Assembly (NCBI GenBank): GCA_023630585.1
Contig: CM042539.1
Location: 29,723,255-29,787,254, forward strand
Direction: 5' to 3'
Length of the DNA: 64,000 bases
Source of the DNA: Cranoglanis bouderius
Lineage: Eukaryota; Chordata; Actinopteri; Siluriformes; Cranoglanididae
Shown: one piece after another, positions 12,781 to 25,227 of the stretch
Position numbering within the stretch: position 1 is the stretch's first letter
Layout: each line of letters opens with the position of its first letter
The notes under the pieces: generated by a model
Told to the model about the DNA's origin: nothing
Databases searched by the model: none
Seen by the model: the letters and a program-made list of their open reading frames with translations, nothing else
Program-made: the position numbers and the translations under genes

Positions 12781-13022
12781 GGTTGTCCTGATCAGGGATG
12801 TGGTGGATCTAAACTAAGTTTGAATGGGCATGAATACACACTGGATGGTATGCCACTCCATCACAGGACATCATGCACATTCACACCTAGGGGCAATATA
12901 GAGTAGCCAATCCACCTAGTGAAACAAGCCAGAGTACACCCACACTGACATGGGGAGGACAACTGTAACTTCACACAGACAGTAAACTAAGGTCAGAATC
13001 AAACCGGTGAGGCAATACTGCC
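12781..13022 (-). mobile_element. degenerate SINE-like repeat
   Basis: GGATGGTATGCCACTCCATC, AGGGGCAATATAGAGTAGCC, CATGGGGAGGACAACTG and AGAATCAAACCGGTGAGGCA follow the order of a known fish SINE-like repeat read from tail to head. It has many substitutions and deletions, so it is old. Confidence 0.55.
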
Positions 13023-13449
13023 TTTAAACCCAATTATATCTTCGTGTTAAAAAAATAATAATAAAGGAGGAAATGGAGAAAGAAGAAATAGGGGGAAAGA
13101 AGCACTTGTACATATGGTACTTGGTAGAGAGATAAATATCAGTAAAGTTCAGGAGATAAGGTTGGGATAAAGACTAAGACAAGCATGGATATCTTGGTGG
13201 GGGGCAAGTGAATGGAGCAAGACTGAAGTCCCATGAAAGCTTATATCCTAAAGCTAATATACAATCGAAGAGTTGGAAACACCTCTGGCTCAACTTGGCA
13301 GGGACAGAGAGGGTGAATATGAGAGTGGTTTTGGAGGGAGTAGAGACTGAGGTATAAATTTTAAAATAAGACCGAGCCTTTGGCTCCTGAGCTATACTTC
13401 TTTAACCAGAGTTCCCTAAAGGACTATGGAGGAGAGGGGAAGAGGGCTG

Positions 13450-13454
<5 letters not shown>

Positions 13455-13511
<57 letters not shown>
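13455..13511 (+). repeat. (AG)n microsatellite
   Basis: About 28 AG units. Confidence 0.97.
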
Positions 13512-13514
<3 letters not shown>

Positions 13515-14269
13515 TCTGAATAAAGAGCTCAACTTTGCAGAGAAATTGCAAGGATAGGTGATGGGGGCAAAGTAGAAGACGACTGAGATATGTAGTCAGA
13601 TACATTTTTTATTAAAGCTTGACCTTCACAGCAAGAAAAGAAGAGCACCATCGAGGAAAAACTGTCTCCCTCTTCGAGGCTGAGGCCCAGTACATTCAAG
13701 TTAGTGTGACACTGAAAGCATAGCTTCAATTCTTGCTTTAATTCCCAGACAGATTCTGCACTGCCTGTTTAACCCTTATATGCAGAAACAGGAAAAACAT
13801 TTTACTTCTCAACAAGTGGAATGGAGTCCAGCGGGATTCAATGAGGAGGACACTGAAATCAGAAATGTTACTATTTACTTTAGGAAATAGTATGTGTGTA
13901 ATGCAATGATCATATTTGTATCTGTTTAGTGGACCATATTTAAATTCAGTTTTAAATCCAAAGTGGGCGTGGCCTAAACTGGAAACCTAAACTGGACCAT
14001 TATGCCCTGGTATTGTTTTTGCTTGAACCAGCCTGCAATATTTTTAAACAAATGTAATTGGTTCTATTTGCCAAAACCTTAACAAACCAGTCCCTGACCA
14101 GGCAGTTACTAGAGATGACTTGAACACTGTAAATTCAATTTACAGCACCACATTCTTGAGTAGAGCAACCGTTAAAGCTAAGACAGAATGGTTCCCCCCC
14201 TTTTTTTAAAAATACACCTTTTATTATCCAAAGAATCTATGCAGTAATATCTGAGGTGTTAGATTAATT

Positions 14270-14620
14270 CAGCTGCAAAGCATCCAAGGTGCTTATGGTA
14301 TGACGATCCAAAACAAGCTAAGACCGAAGGCCATTTCAAACAAGACGGGCAACTTTGAAGATCCCTGAACTGAAATATGCAAAATATGCATCTTTATTAT
14401 CTAAAGCTTCATAGCCTGCTATGTCATTCTATCATTCGCATTCCTAAGGTCTTGTTGAATTACCGTGTTTACATTCTGGGTGTCAGAGCTCAACTCTTGC
14501 TAATATTCAGCTGATATTTGGCTGTGCTCTTTATTCCCCCAGGGTCTTTGCTCCATGTTATTAGACTGAAAATAAGATATGAGTCATATCTGGTGTCCAG
14601 AGCTACATTACAGACATGGG
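14270..14620. promoter_or_regulatory. candidate conserved noncoding block
   Basis: The block is repeat-free with ATATGCAAAATATGCATC (POU-like) and CTTTATTATCTAAAGC. No ORF is supported. Confidence 0.2.
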
Positions 14621-14774
14621 AAGATTGCTAGCTCAGTTCAAGCAATGGCACAGTAGGAGCTAGATTTTGAACTAGAAGTCATCGGAGAACATACAACCTT
14701 GGAGGAAAGAGAGTGCTAGCAATTTGTAATGAGAGTTTTTATGTATGGTGCACATTATATAACTTTTTTTTAAC

Positions 14775-14885
14775 CACAGCGATGTTGAATTCTTAAATCT
14801 GATTGGTCAGTAGGTCTGGTTGTAAGACAAAATCCAAGTTTATATTAATGTGCTAGTTCTAATACATTTTAGTAACAATATACAC
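14775..14885. repeat. miniature-element family end fragment
   Basis: The segment has GTTGAATTCTTAAATCTGAT followed by TGGTCAG, the terminal motif of the family, and TTTATATTAATGTGCTAGTT. Confidence 0.5.
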
Positions 14886-15189
14886 AGGGATACTGTATAT
14901 CTACTGCATATAGCCGACTGTATACATAAATGGATTAAAAAAAAAAAAAATACTGTACCTCCCCGGCATTTGATTATTTTCCAGCACACCCTGTTGTGTT
15001 TTATTCCTTATCTGTCTTTTGAAAGGGAATCAAATATCACACACAAGTAACGTGGCCATCTGTAATGCAGAGTAGTGTTGAATCAGTTTATTTAGGTTTT
15101 TCGGTAATCACAGGACAGGCCGTTTGGATACACCCACATGTCTGTCAGGACTAATGATAGGCAAGGCTATTATCACAGTCCAGAAACAT

Positions 15190-15420
15190 GCAGGCGAAGA
15201 TCAGACCCGAAATCCTAGAACTTAAAGTAAACACGCGGAATAGTGTGGTCTGTCATGTACCGAAGCGGAATTCGTTTTCCAGTTGCTTTAAGGAAGGAAC
15301 GGTTTTTCCAGACCATCTTGCATCTTGCTGTGCTCCGAAACATTATTTGCGCATGGATGATATTTCGCATTAATACAACTTCCCAGAGACATATAAATGT
15401 CAGGGAAGATCCACTCCTTT
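15190..15420. promoter_or_regulatory. candidate conserved noncoding block
   Basis: The complex repeat-free block includes ATTTGCGCATGGATGATA and CGCATTAATACAACTTCC. Overlapping short ORFs on both strands have no known protein similarity. Confidence 0.2.
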
Positions 15421-16936
15421 TCCTCTTACGTTGTTTGTTTTGGCCTTCGAGTTTGTTTTGTTTCTCCAAACCAGAAATTTTTCCGATTAGTCCACCACCC
15501 AGTCCCATGGACCATAAAGATCTTCACTTCACCAAGCATGGCTAGCATTGCTAATGTCAAGTGGAAGCTAGCATAGAAGGGTAATTGATGGATAAATTGA
15601 TAAATAAAACCCGAACCCCCCATTTGCAGGATATAATTTGACCTCTTTCACTGATCAGTGGTCAAGAAAACGTTTTAAGCACAATGTAGCTTTATCGTTC
15701 TCACTAGAATAACTCACCCACAGACTCCAACTCACACACACACACACATACACAGAGAGTTTTATATGAGGAAGTGGGACTTGAGTAGTCAGGAACAAAA
15801 GGTTGTTGTTCTCCATTGTGAGTCAGCCACTGGGCACAATAAAAAGCACTAAATAAAAAGCTTTGTCCTGAGCCAGGGTCATTTAAAGGGGATTTCTGAG
15901 CTGCTGACCTCTGTGTGTGTGCGTTCACAAATCCACTGAGCAAACACGGACAAAGTTGTGTGCGGTCTCTGCAAAAAGGCCAAAAGTTGTGACCTCAGTA
16001 TTAATTCTTTTCTATGTGGCAACTTGATCGAAAAATAATCAAAGCTATATAAACTTTATTATGCTAAGAAGCTAGTACATGCTTGTTGATAGCTCCAGAA
16101 CGCTACAGCTCATGTCCGATCACAATACTCCTTTAAAACTTTGCTCAATTTACACAGCTACAAAGTTTTGTTAATGATCGATACTGCTGATCTTTTAAAG
16201 CAGTATAACCCTACTCATGCTGAAGCAGGTTTATTATTAATTCCTGATACCATCCTTAGCTGATAGTAGACGTTTTCCTATCTCTGGAATAGTGTTCTAG
16301 ATGATATTAGGAAACAAACGCAAGTCCTGTAAATGTTTGTAAATCCTTCAAATGTTTTAAAGATCTACCAATTGAAACTGGCTTATACATTAGTTCCTAA
16401 ACTATCTGTAGATATTTCTACTGCTGTTTTATTAATATTGTTATTTATTAATTGTATTACCTTTGAGCTTATGGGGTCTTAACAGACTCAAAATGTCTTC
16501 CTCTACTAAGTTTATTACCAATTATTGTTGTTTAATGAAATTCTTAAGCAATATAGACAACTGGTAGGACCTTAAAAAACATGAATTTTCAGAATGATGA
16601 AGTTCTATGTTTGTTTAATAAAGAACTTTCTCTTTAACTAAATGAGCTCAGAATTTTGATCATGTAAATAAATCCAATGGATTTTGGGGGAGGAGTTAAA
16701 TTAAAAACATAGTAAACAGAAAAAAATATAGTACATTTAAAAAAAGTCCTTGTGCAAATCGATTGTCCGAATATTCATTGTAAAAACCGTGAAATGGTTC
16801 TGACGGCCAGTTCATGTTAGCGATGATTGATATTGACAGTATATTTTTCTTCTCCAAACAGCGAACTGTATAGTCAGTGTTACAGATTTAGCAAGCTAAT
16901 ATGTCTGTATGTTGATCTTAAACAAACACTAGTATA

Positions 16937-18084
16937 CAGCTGCAATCAAATTTATTCAACCCCCATTGCGAATCAGGTTTATTGTCAAAATTTACAGACT
17001 TTCAGCTCTTTGTAATGAACAAATCAAAAGCAATTGAAATAGTTCAACACAATGAATGCTTCAAGTGGTTTCCCCAAATTCAACTGAAAATGCAACTTAT
17101 AATGACTTCTCCAGTTTCAAAATTATTCAACCCCTTCATGGCATGCATCTTTAGTACTTAGTAGAGTACCCTTTTGCTGTTATGACCTGCTGCAAACAAG
17201 ATGCATAGCCAGACACCAGCTTCTGGCAGCGTTCCTGAGGAATCTTAGCCCATTCCTCATGAGCAATGGCCTCCAGATCAGTAATATTCTTGGGTTTGTG
17301 TGCTGCAACCACCTTGTTCAAATAATAAAATCAGGTGACTGTGATGGCCCTGTAGAATCTTCCAGGACTTCTTCTGCAACCAATCCTTGGTGGAATTTGA
17401 GGTATGCTTGGGATCATTGTCCTGTTGGAAGGTCCAATGACGCCCAAGCTTCAGCTTCTTCACAGACGGCATGACGTTTTCTCCTATGATTTCCTGATAC
17501 TTCAATGAATCCATCTTGCCTTCCACACGCTGCAGATTTCCAGTGCCAGAGGATGCAAAGCAGCCCCAGAGCTTCACTGAGCCACCACCATGCTTGACTG
17601 TGGACTGTGTTCTTCATTCTTCTTTCTCCAGACATACTGTTGATCCATCGTGCCGAAAAGTTCCAGTTTTGTATCATCGCTCCACAGAACAGAATCCCAA
17701 AACTTCTCTGGCTTATTTATATGATTTTGAGCCGACTTTTCTTGTGCTTTTGGGTCAGTAGTGGTGTACATCTTGGAGTTCTGGCATGGAAACCTTCTGT
17801 GTTTAGTACGCGCTATACTGTGCTCACTGAAACCTCAGTGTCTGTTGTCACAGCTGTTTGGCATATTTGTGCTGTTGTGAGGGATTCTATTCAGGGGGTT
17901 GAATAATTTTGAAACTGGAGAAGTCATTATAAGTTGCATTTTCAGTTGAATTTGGGGAAACCACTTGAAGCATTCGTTGTGTTGAACTACTTCAATTGCC
18001 TTTGTTTGATTTGTTCATTGCAAACAGCTATTTTGACAATAAACCTGATTTGCAATGGGGGTTGAATAATTTTGACTGCAACTG
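16937..18084 (-). mobile_element. Tc1/mariner-like transposon with IR/DR ends, defective
   Basis: The element is 1148 bp and flanked by TA on both sides (16935-16936 and 18085-18086). Both termini start CAGYTGCARTCAAA and continue as inverted repeats of about 200 bp. Each arm contains an outer and an inner copy of a TTATTCAACCCC motif, as in IR/DR-type Tc1 elements. Fish elements with intact transposase are usually about 1.6 kb, so several hundred bases are missing. Confidence 0.93.
17278..17900 (-). pseudogene. Tc1-like transposase pseudogene
   Basis: Reading on the minus strand, fragments of a Tc1 transposase appear in more than one frame. One carries KFWDSVLWSDDTKLELFG with the first catalytic Asp (17574-17771). 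The next carries KLWGCFASSGTGNL and TFQQDNDPKHTSN with the second catalytic Asp (17278-17577). A frameshift separates them. The region expected to hold the third acidic residue (PSQSPDLNPIE in relatives) is degraded after WKILQG. The N-terminal helix-turn-helix is largely absent. The protein cannot be active. Confidence 0.9.
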
Positions 18085-18088
18085 TATA

Positions 18089-18766
18089 CACTGATCAGCC
18101 ATAACATTAAAACCACTGACATATGAAGTGAATAACATTGATTATCATTACATTGGCACCTGTCAAGGGGTGGGATATATCAGGCAGCAAGTGAACAGTC
18201 AGTTCTTGAAGTTGATGTGTTGGAAGCAGGAAAAATGGGCAAGCGTAAGGATCTGAGTGACTTTGACAAATTGTGATGGCTATATGACTGGGTCAGAGCA
18301 TCTCCAAATCAGCAGGCCTTGTGGGGTGTTCCTGGCATGCAGTGATTAGTAGCTACCAAAAGTGGTCCAAGGAAAGGACAACTGGTGAACTGGCGACAGG
18401 GTCATGGACGCCAAAGGCTCAGTGATGCACATGGGGAGCAAAGGCTAGCTTGTCTGGTCTGATCCCACAGAAGAGCTACTGTAGCACAAATTCGACTTGG
18501 CCTCCAAATTCCCCAGATCTCAATCCGATCGAGCATCTGTGGGATGTGCTGGACAAACAAGTCTGATCCATGGAGGCCCCACCTCACAAATTACAGGACT
18601 TAAAGGATCTGCTGCTAACGTCTTGGTGCCAGATACCACAGCACACCTTCAGAGGTCTTGTGGAGTCCATGCCTGGATGGGTCAAAGCAGTTTTAGCGGC
18701 ACAGCGGCAGCACAATAATCTACACAATATTAGGCAGGTGGTTTCTAATGTTATGGTTGATAGATG
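18089..18766 (+). mobile_element. second Tc1-like element, internally deleted
   Basis: The termini CACTGATCAGCCATAACATT and its near reverse complement define a 678-bp element flanked by TA (18087-18088, 18767-18768). On the plus strand it starts an open frame MGKRKDLSDFDK at about 18235 and ends with the C-terminal transposase tail LVESMPGWVKAVL. Much of the central catalytic part is lost. It abuts the previous element with only TATA between them. Confidence 0.88.
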
Positions 18767-19913
18767 TAAAGTATTACTCTTACTAAAGTAAAAAACTGTT
18801 GCTTTGTTTACTGTTGATGCCTGTTTACTGCTCACTTAAACTCAGGGGTTAAGATGATGTCAGTTAGCTCATCTGCTGTTTTTATTGGAGACTGCTCTTT
18901 TGGTGTATTTTTGAGTGACAACTCGTACCAGCAAAAAGAATCAAGAAGTGTTCGATCAGAAACAAAACAATCAAATGTTCTGCTCTTTTGTCTGTTCAAA
19001 TGCAGGAACATCACACCAAAATAAGAGAATCTCACAATGCATTATAGATAAAACCCCAAGAATGCCGGGCCTCTAATTTTTTGCACTTCACTGAGCGAAA
19101 TGGGAGGATAATAGCAGCGATGTACGTATATTTATGTTTGTTTGCATCCTTGTTTCCCTCATCCTGTTATTAAGGCCACCGTGATGGCCCTGTCTGCCTC
19201 CGATCCCATTCTCAATGAAGAGGCCTTATGCCTAAATTCGCTCGCTTTTCTCACTAATAATGGGCTTTGCTTGTCTTGTATGCTGCCTTGGCTTTTGTGT
19301 GGGAGTGTGTGTGTTTGTATGAGCTTGTGTTTGTGATGTAGTTAATAGCTGTTATCCATTAGTCTGGATTTAATGTAATTCCCTGAATTGTTGGGTGGAT
19401 AAGAAGCTATGTGTACATGAAATCTGGGTTGGGCCATTTTCAGAATATCTGGGTTTAAGGATGTCAAGAAAAAAAAACGAAAAAAAACAAAACAAAAAAA
19501 CGACAGAGCATTGCTGTTTTAGGAAATTAATTAACGAAGGGGTGGTGTCAAAATGGAATTACAGCTACCTCCTTGACGTTGATCCTTTTCCAATAACAGC
19601 ACGTCTCAAAGTTTTATTCCTTTTATACCGTAGCAACTCAACAACAGTTGCGATTTGTTTGTTTGTTAACGAACAACACCATCACGTTTATCTGTTTATA
19701 GTTACATTTAATGTTAGCGCAACAAGTTATCACTTTTTATCAAATTTTAGCAGCTATAAGCAGTCGCTCCCTCACCAGCTACTGTTTTTGTAGTAAAAAA
19801 AATTGGAAAAAATAAACAAACAAAAAAGTCCTCTGTCCTGAAGCACTGGCACTGGAGACTCCTTCCATAAAATTTCACCATATCGACAATTCTATGTTTT
19901 TCTTTCTTCTATA

Positions 19914-20972
19914 CAGTGTCCTCCACTAATATTGGCACCCTTGGTAAATATGAGCAAAGAAGGCTGTGAAAAATTGTCTTTATTGTGTAACATTTTGATC
20001 TTTTGTTTAAAAAAATTCACAAAAATACTCGGCTCTCATAGATATCAAACAATTGCAAACAAAACACAGGTTTAGCCAAAAAAAAACTTTGTTAAATATA
20101 GGTGTGCAACAATTATTGGCACCCTTTTAGTCAATACTTTGTTCTACCTCCCTTTGCCAAGCTAACAGCAGTCTGTTCCTATAATGCCTGATGAGGTTGG
20201 AGAATACATGGCAAGGGATCTGAGACCATTCCTCCATACAGAATCTCTCTAGATCCTTCAAATTTTGAGGTCCACGCTGGTGGACTCTCCTCTTCAGTTC
20301 ACCCCACAGGTTTTCTGACAGTATGACAGTGACTTCGGATTGTAGTTCTTGAGACTTTCTGACCCCAAGACGCAACTAACTTTGCAATTCTCCAATTGTG
20401 AACCGTTGTGATTTTTTTGGCCACTTGAACCATCCTCTTCACAGTGCGTTGGGACAATATAACATTTAACCTTTTTAACATTTAACATATAACATTCATA
20501 ACATTTCCAGTTGACTGGAACTTCTTAATTATTACCCTGATGGTGGAAATGGGCATTTTCAATGCTTGTGCTATTTTCTTATAGCCAATTCGAATTTTGT
20601 GAAGCTCAACAACCTTTTGCTGCACATCACAGCTATATTCCTTGGTCTAACACATTGTTATGAATGACTAAGGGAATTTGGCCTGTGTGTTACCTAATAT
20701 TTATCCCCCTTTGAAACAGGAAGTCATGGTTGAACAATTTCCTGTTCCTAGTCACCCAGGTGTACTAAAAAAAATGTAAAATATCAACGGGAATATACTT
20801 CAAATATATTTTTCTCATATGAATTTATAGGGATGCCAATAATTGTAGCACACTTATATTTAACAAAGTTTTTTTTGTTTTTTTTATAAACCTGTGTTGT
20901 GCTTGCAATTGTTTGCTATCCATTTCTTCTGCTCATATTTACCAAGGGTGCCAATATTAGTGGAGGGCTCTG
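19914..20972 (-). mobile_element. third Tc1-like element lacking the catalytic core
   Basis: The 1059-bp element has inverted termini CAGTGTCCTCCACTAATATT and CAGAGCCCTCCACTAATATT followed by GGCACCCTTGG, and is flanked by TA (19912-19913, 20973-20974). Minus-strand remnants give an N-terminal helix-turn-helix (KVVELHKI, KKIAQALKMPISTIR), a second DNA-binding part (SQRTVKRMVQVAKKITTVH) and the C-terminus (ENLWGELKRRVHQRGPQN, EEWSQIPCHVFSNLIRHYR). The DDE centre between them is missing. It sits inside a miniature element. Confidence 0.9.
20127..20660 (-). pseudogene. Tc1-like transposase remnant, DNA-binding part fused to C-terminus
   Basis: Helix-turn-helix segments at about 20300-20650 join almost directly to the ENLWGELKRRV tail at 20127-20310. 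The middle with the DDE residues is deleted and the frame changes at least once. It could in principle have encoded a DNA-binding-only product, but as it stands it is a pseudogene. Confidence 0.8.
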
Positions 20973-21311
20973 TAAATACATATACGGTAAATTTATCATA
21001 TTTATATATCATGAGCCTTAAATTATGCTGAGCGTCTTTCATACAAGTCCCTGTAAATGAGTCGTTACTATACAAACGATAGCATAACAATAAGCGCATT
21101 AATATTTGAACTCTTGACAGAGCTGCTGTTATAGAAAATTAATCGACACCTTGTGATGTAATGTTTTGAAATCTTCGTACCTTTATGTAATGTTTCTCTT
21201 ATATATACTGTATAGGTGTCTATATATACATGCATGTAGGTGCATGTGAGTGTGTGTGTGGGAGTGTGAGAGCAAAGCTGAGGTATGTGAGCCCTCTATG
21301 TGCATGCAGAA

Positions 21312-21313
<2 letters not shown>

Positions 21314-21348
<35 letters not shown>
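21314..21348 (+). repeat. (TG)n microsatellite
   Basis: About 17 TG units in a GT-rich region. Confidence 0.95.
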
Positions 21349-21350
<2 letters not shown>

Positions 21351-22199
21351 AGGACGAGAGTAATGTTTTCAGCAGGTCACCAGCTAACTATGGATATTTT
21401 CACTTCTCGTAGCCTGCATTGGCTTAGCCAGGATTAGAATGATATTCTGTTACATAAACAGTGTGTCATTTCACGCTAGCTTTCCTCAAACCCGAATCCG
21501 AGCGACGTTATTGGAGCACTTAATAGCTTTTCACATGTCAGCTCCGGCACTCGAGACACCGATTCTTGCTGTTAACAGTCAGTGCCAGGTATCTCTGACT
21601 CAGCACCTGCTGTCTTCCCATCAGAGTGTGTGTGTGTGTGTGTGTGTGTCTATGTGAGTGTGTACATGTGTCTATCTGGGTGTGAAGGTGAGCGACCCTC
21701 ATTAGTAACTAAATGGTATCAGCAAAATGCAGAGCTTCATTAATCAGCTAGTCGACTGGCCAAGTAGGCCAGGTCAGCTTCAGCCTGAATGTCTCTCGTT
21801 CTCTTTTCCTCTCTCTATCTCTCTCTCCATCATGACACATTGCTGGAGAATTGTATTGTCCAGGTACATTTTCAATTTCAAAGGTTCGAACAATGTAAAT
21901 CTACTCCTAAAAAGATTTAACAATAGTCCTTTTATGTAATAATGGTTACATTTATGCACTATACATGAGTTTGAAATGCATGCTACATTCTCTAAGTTTA
22001 ATAACGTTAAAAAATAAATAAATAATGAAAGGAGATTCACAATAGAGTTATCCGTATTCAAAGTTGAGTTCCTCACGCACAGTGAGGATTTAATATTAAA
22101 ACCATGCACATCAGTGTTGCATTTAGACTTCAAACATAACTCTGGATTTCATAAGTCCATGATACTATTATCTAATTAATAATAATAATACCATCCCTT

Positions 22200-22555
22200 T
22201 AAAATGGAGTTGATCAGCGAAGACGGCATCTTAATTGGAAATATTGCAGAGAAGACTGCTTGGTCAGCTTATCCTTGAAAAAAGTCAACACGTTTTCTTA
22301 TACATTTGACAAATCTACTGTATATAGCGAGCTAGAAGCATGATAAAATAGCTAATATCCCATACACACATTATGATTTCATGACCTCAATGTAGCATCT
22401 CATGGAATCGCATGGACGACAAACGAATTAACTGACAGAGCACGATATAAAAATAATGTAAAATAATAGGATGTGCTGGATCAAGTGCTATTTTGCGAGC
22501 TGCTGAATAATGAGGGTGGAAACCATTCTGATCAATTCGCAGTGAGCTATGTGGC
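22200..22555 (+). repeat. unclassified dispersed repeat, copy 1
   Basis: The segment shares with 31630-33050, in order, CTTAATTGGA, CTTGGTCAGMTTATCCTT, GCTAATATCC-type words and GTGCTGGATCAAGTGCTATTT. Uninterrupted length is about 350 bp. Confidence 0.6.
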
Positions 22556-24732
22556 AATTACGACAATATAGTAGCTAGTTTTTTAGCTAGATTTATTTCT
22601 AATGCTTGCGATCTTCTCATTCGTACATTCATATATCATCGTATTTTCGTTTTGAATATTGCCTCTTGTTTTTACGTTACGTTGCATTTCATCTGACATG
22701 AAAGGGGGAAAAAAGTTTTTCTTCTTCAGTCCGCATTTTCTATTCTTTTATTTATTTATTTATTTTGGTTTAAAGGCACTCAAGAAAATTTCTGCCAACC
22801 TTTGAAGCATGAACTACATGCAGGTAATTTGCATAATCTGAATATGAAGGTCTGAAAATGGACTTAAGCACTTGCGTAGCCCATTTCTGAATGCGTGCAA
22901 ATTTCCCATGTAATAGTGACATAACATTTAGACTTACGTTGCCAATTCTGAACATATTAGTGCCCTGTACTTACAGTACGGTTTAATTACAAGTATTTAT
23001 ACGTAATGGCAAGAGTTTCTTGAGAGTATACATTTTTTTTAGGTTATATAACACAGTCCTTGCTAAGCTAATTGCACATCAAATGATTTTCTCAACAAAA
23101 AAAAAAAGAATTGACTTTTGCACTCGTAGTCCTCGCTATGAATTTATATCTTTTATATTCCCAATTAAAATGCCTATCATGAATAAGGGTTGTCCCTGAG
23201 GTCTGTGAGAGAGATCAAACGAGAGAGGGGGAGAGTAACAAAAGTACTGGGTTGATGCAGACGCTCAGCACTACTGTCCATCTTCATTAACTTAAGTACC
23301 ATCAGCAGTGATGGGTGGAAAAAAAACGAACGATGCATTTACTGCCAATGACTATCTCTCTTTCTAGTTCTTTCTCTTTCCGGACTTTCCCGTCATTCTC
23401 TTTATGAATTTCTACATTGAAATCCTGGCTGAATATCAAAAGTAGATGTTTGGCGTATGGATAAAGACAGGATGAGTTGCACATGATGGAAAAAAGAGTG
23501 TTGTAACTGGGTCATTAACGAGAATAAAAAATTTAATTAAAAAATCACATCTTGGATTAAAGCTCACGTTTTCTCTGCCACCAGCCAGCCCTAGAGAATA
23601 GCTCTGGTTCTTTTCTCTTGGTGAAAGCTGAGCTTATGCCTAATCTGTCTGCTATGTGCGGATGAGTATTAAGATCTATAATTAGAGCCTACAAAGAGCC
23701 CAGAAGCATTTCCTTTTCCTGATAGGTTAGTTGATATTATTGTTGTTATTATTCTTGTCGCTCCACTCTTGGTCTGGTGGGTGGAGATTAAGTTGTGAGA
23801 GACATTTTCACTTTCTGGGGGCCGTAAGGGAAAACTCGACCTTGAAACACATTAAATGTGTTCACTGTATATTGAAATATTTGCTTCAGTTCATTTCAGT
23901 TACCTTCAAGCATAGCTACTATGAACCTAAATAGTAAAAATAAACAGAAATACTGCATAGGAAAGTCATGTATTGTTTTGAATTCCTCATGTGGTTTTGT
24001 TTTGATATATGCCTCAGTGTTTCTGGTCCTGTCTCCGCCCCTGTCCCGTCATTGGTGCGTTTTCCTGATTGTGTTCACCTGTTCTCTTTTTGAGAAAGGT
24101 AATTGTGACTTTATATCTCAGAATTGTGATTTTCTGACATTCTGAGAATTCTGACATTTTTTCTCACAATTGCTAGTTCATAGAAAAATGAACTAAAAAA
24201 CTAAAAATCAAATAAAAATGTGTTGAATTTAATTGATTAGCAAAACCTGAACTAACAGATAGAAGCAAATCGACTGGTGTAGACGTCAACGAGACGACAC
24301 GGTCCAAAGAGCACCAACCAAACAAAAAGAACAAAAAAAATTTTAAAAATGGAGAGCTCGAAACTCACACTTGCTACGTCGATATTTATTTTTTAAAAAT
24401 CCATATAAATCTTAGGGGAGTTACTTTTAAGAATAGCCAAACACATTTCCTAGTTAAAATATGACACAATGTTACAAAACCACCGACAGTACAACTAGTT
24501 CAAACCAGACTTGGTTGCATAAGGTGAATATATTTCCGAAAAGTCCTAACGAATGATTTAAGCCACTGTGGTCTTAATGATGATGACGACTTGAGTCCCA
24601 CACCCACACGTGAAATATAGCCACGGCTGTTTCACGTGTAATTTAAAGGCTGTGTTGGAGATTTAGTATCTATAATTTTCTTTTCACAGAATGTCAATCC
24701 TAGCGCAAGCCTTGATTGGTGAAGGAGAAAAT

Positions 24733-24750
24733 GGATCCAAGCTTGGATCC
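24733..24750. repeat. 18-bp perfect palindrome
   Basis: GGATCCAAGCTTGGATCC reads the same on both strands. There is no spacer. Confidence 0.9.
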
Positions 24751-25227
24751 AAGCAAACCTGTCAGGATAAGATACTAAGAAGCTTGGCAGGAAGTCCTTG
24801 ATGTGACTATTGCCTCGTATAAAACTAAAAGTGGTAAAATCTATCTATTTAAAAAAAAAGAATAAAAAGAAAAAGAAAAGAAACACCATTGAATTAAACA
24901 GCCAGCCATAAAGTTCTTGTCTAAATTGGTTTCTCCATAGCTACAAGACCACCTACTAAGTCTTGTCTTCAGAGCGAAAGAGGTGGAATTGACATGACAC
25001 CTCGTTCCAGAACCATCAGGAATATGAGCACTTCAGCATGAGACAGAAGTGGGAAAAAATTCACTTTCCTTATTACATTATTATCGCTGATATTTTATCA
25101 GGAATCTCTTAAACTGGTTTCTAGTGCACAGTACATAATCCTGTATCATAATTATGTCATAACCAAGTCTTAAACATGTCATCTTAAAGATGACTGCCAT
25201 AACAGTTTATGTCCAACAATATACCCT

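Larger units (their letters stand above)
13023..16936. other. no gene seen
   Basis: This is spacer with one (AG)n tract, one miniature-element end (14775-14885) and two CNE-like blocks (14270-14620, 15190-15420). The rest is AT-rich and unassigned. Confidence 0.65.
19540..21160. mobile_element. miniature-element family copy split by a Tc1 insertion
   Basis: The left part (about 19540-19911) and the right part (20975-21160) resemble two halves of the copy at 6535-7085. Shared motifs are CACTGGAGACTCCTTCC, CAGCTATAAGCAGTCG, and at the other end GAGCTGCTGTTATAGAAAA. The 1059-bp Tc1-like element interrupts it at a TA. Confidence 0.65.

Noticed and set aside
24840..24890. Poly-A with AAAAG words as a retrogene tail
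   Set aside because: No upstream coding similarity and no target duplication were found.
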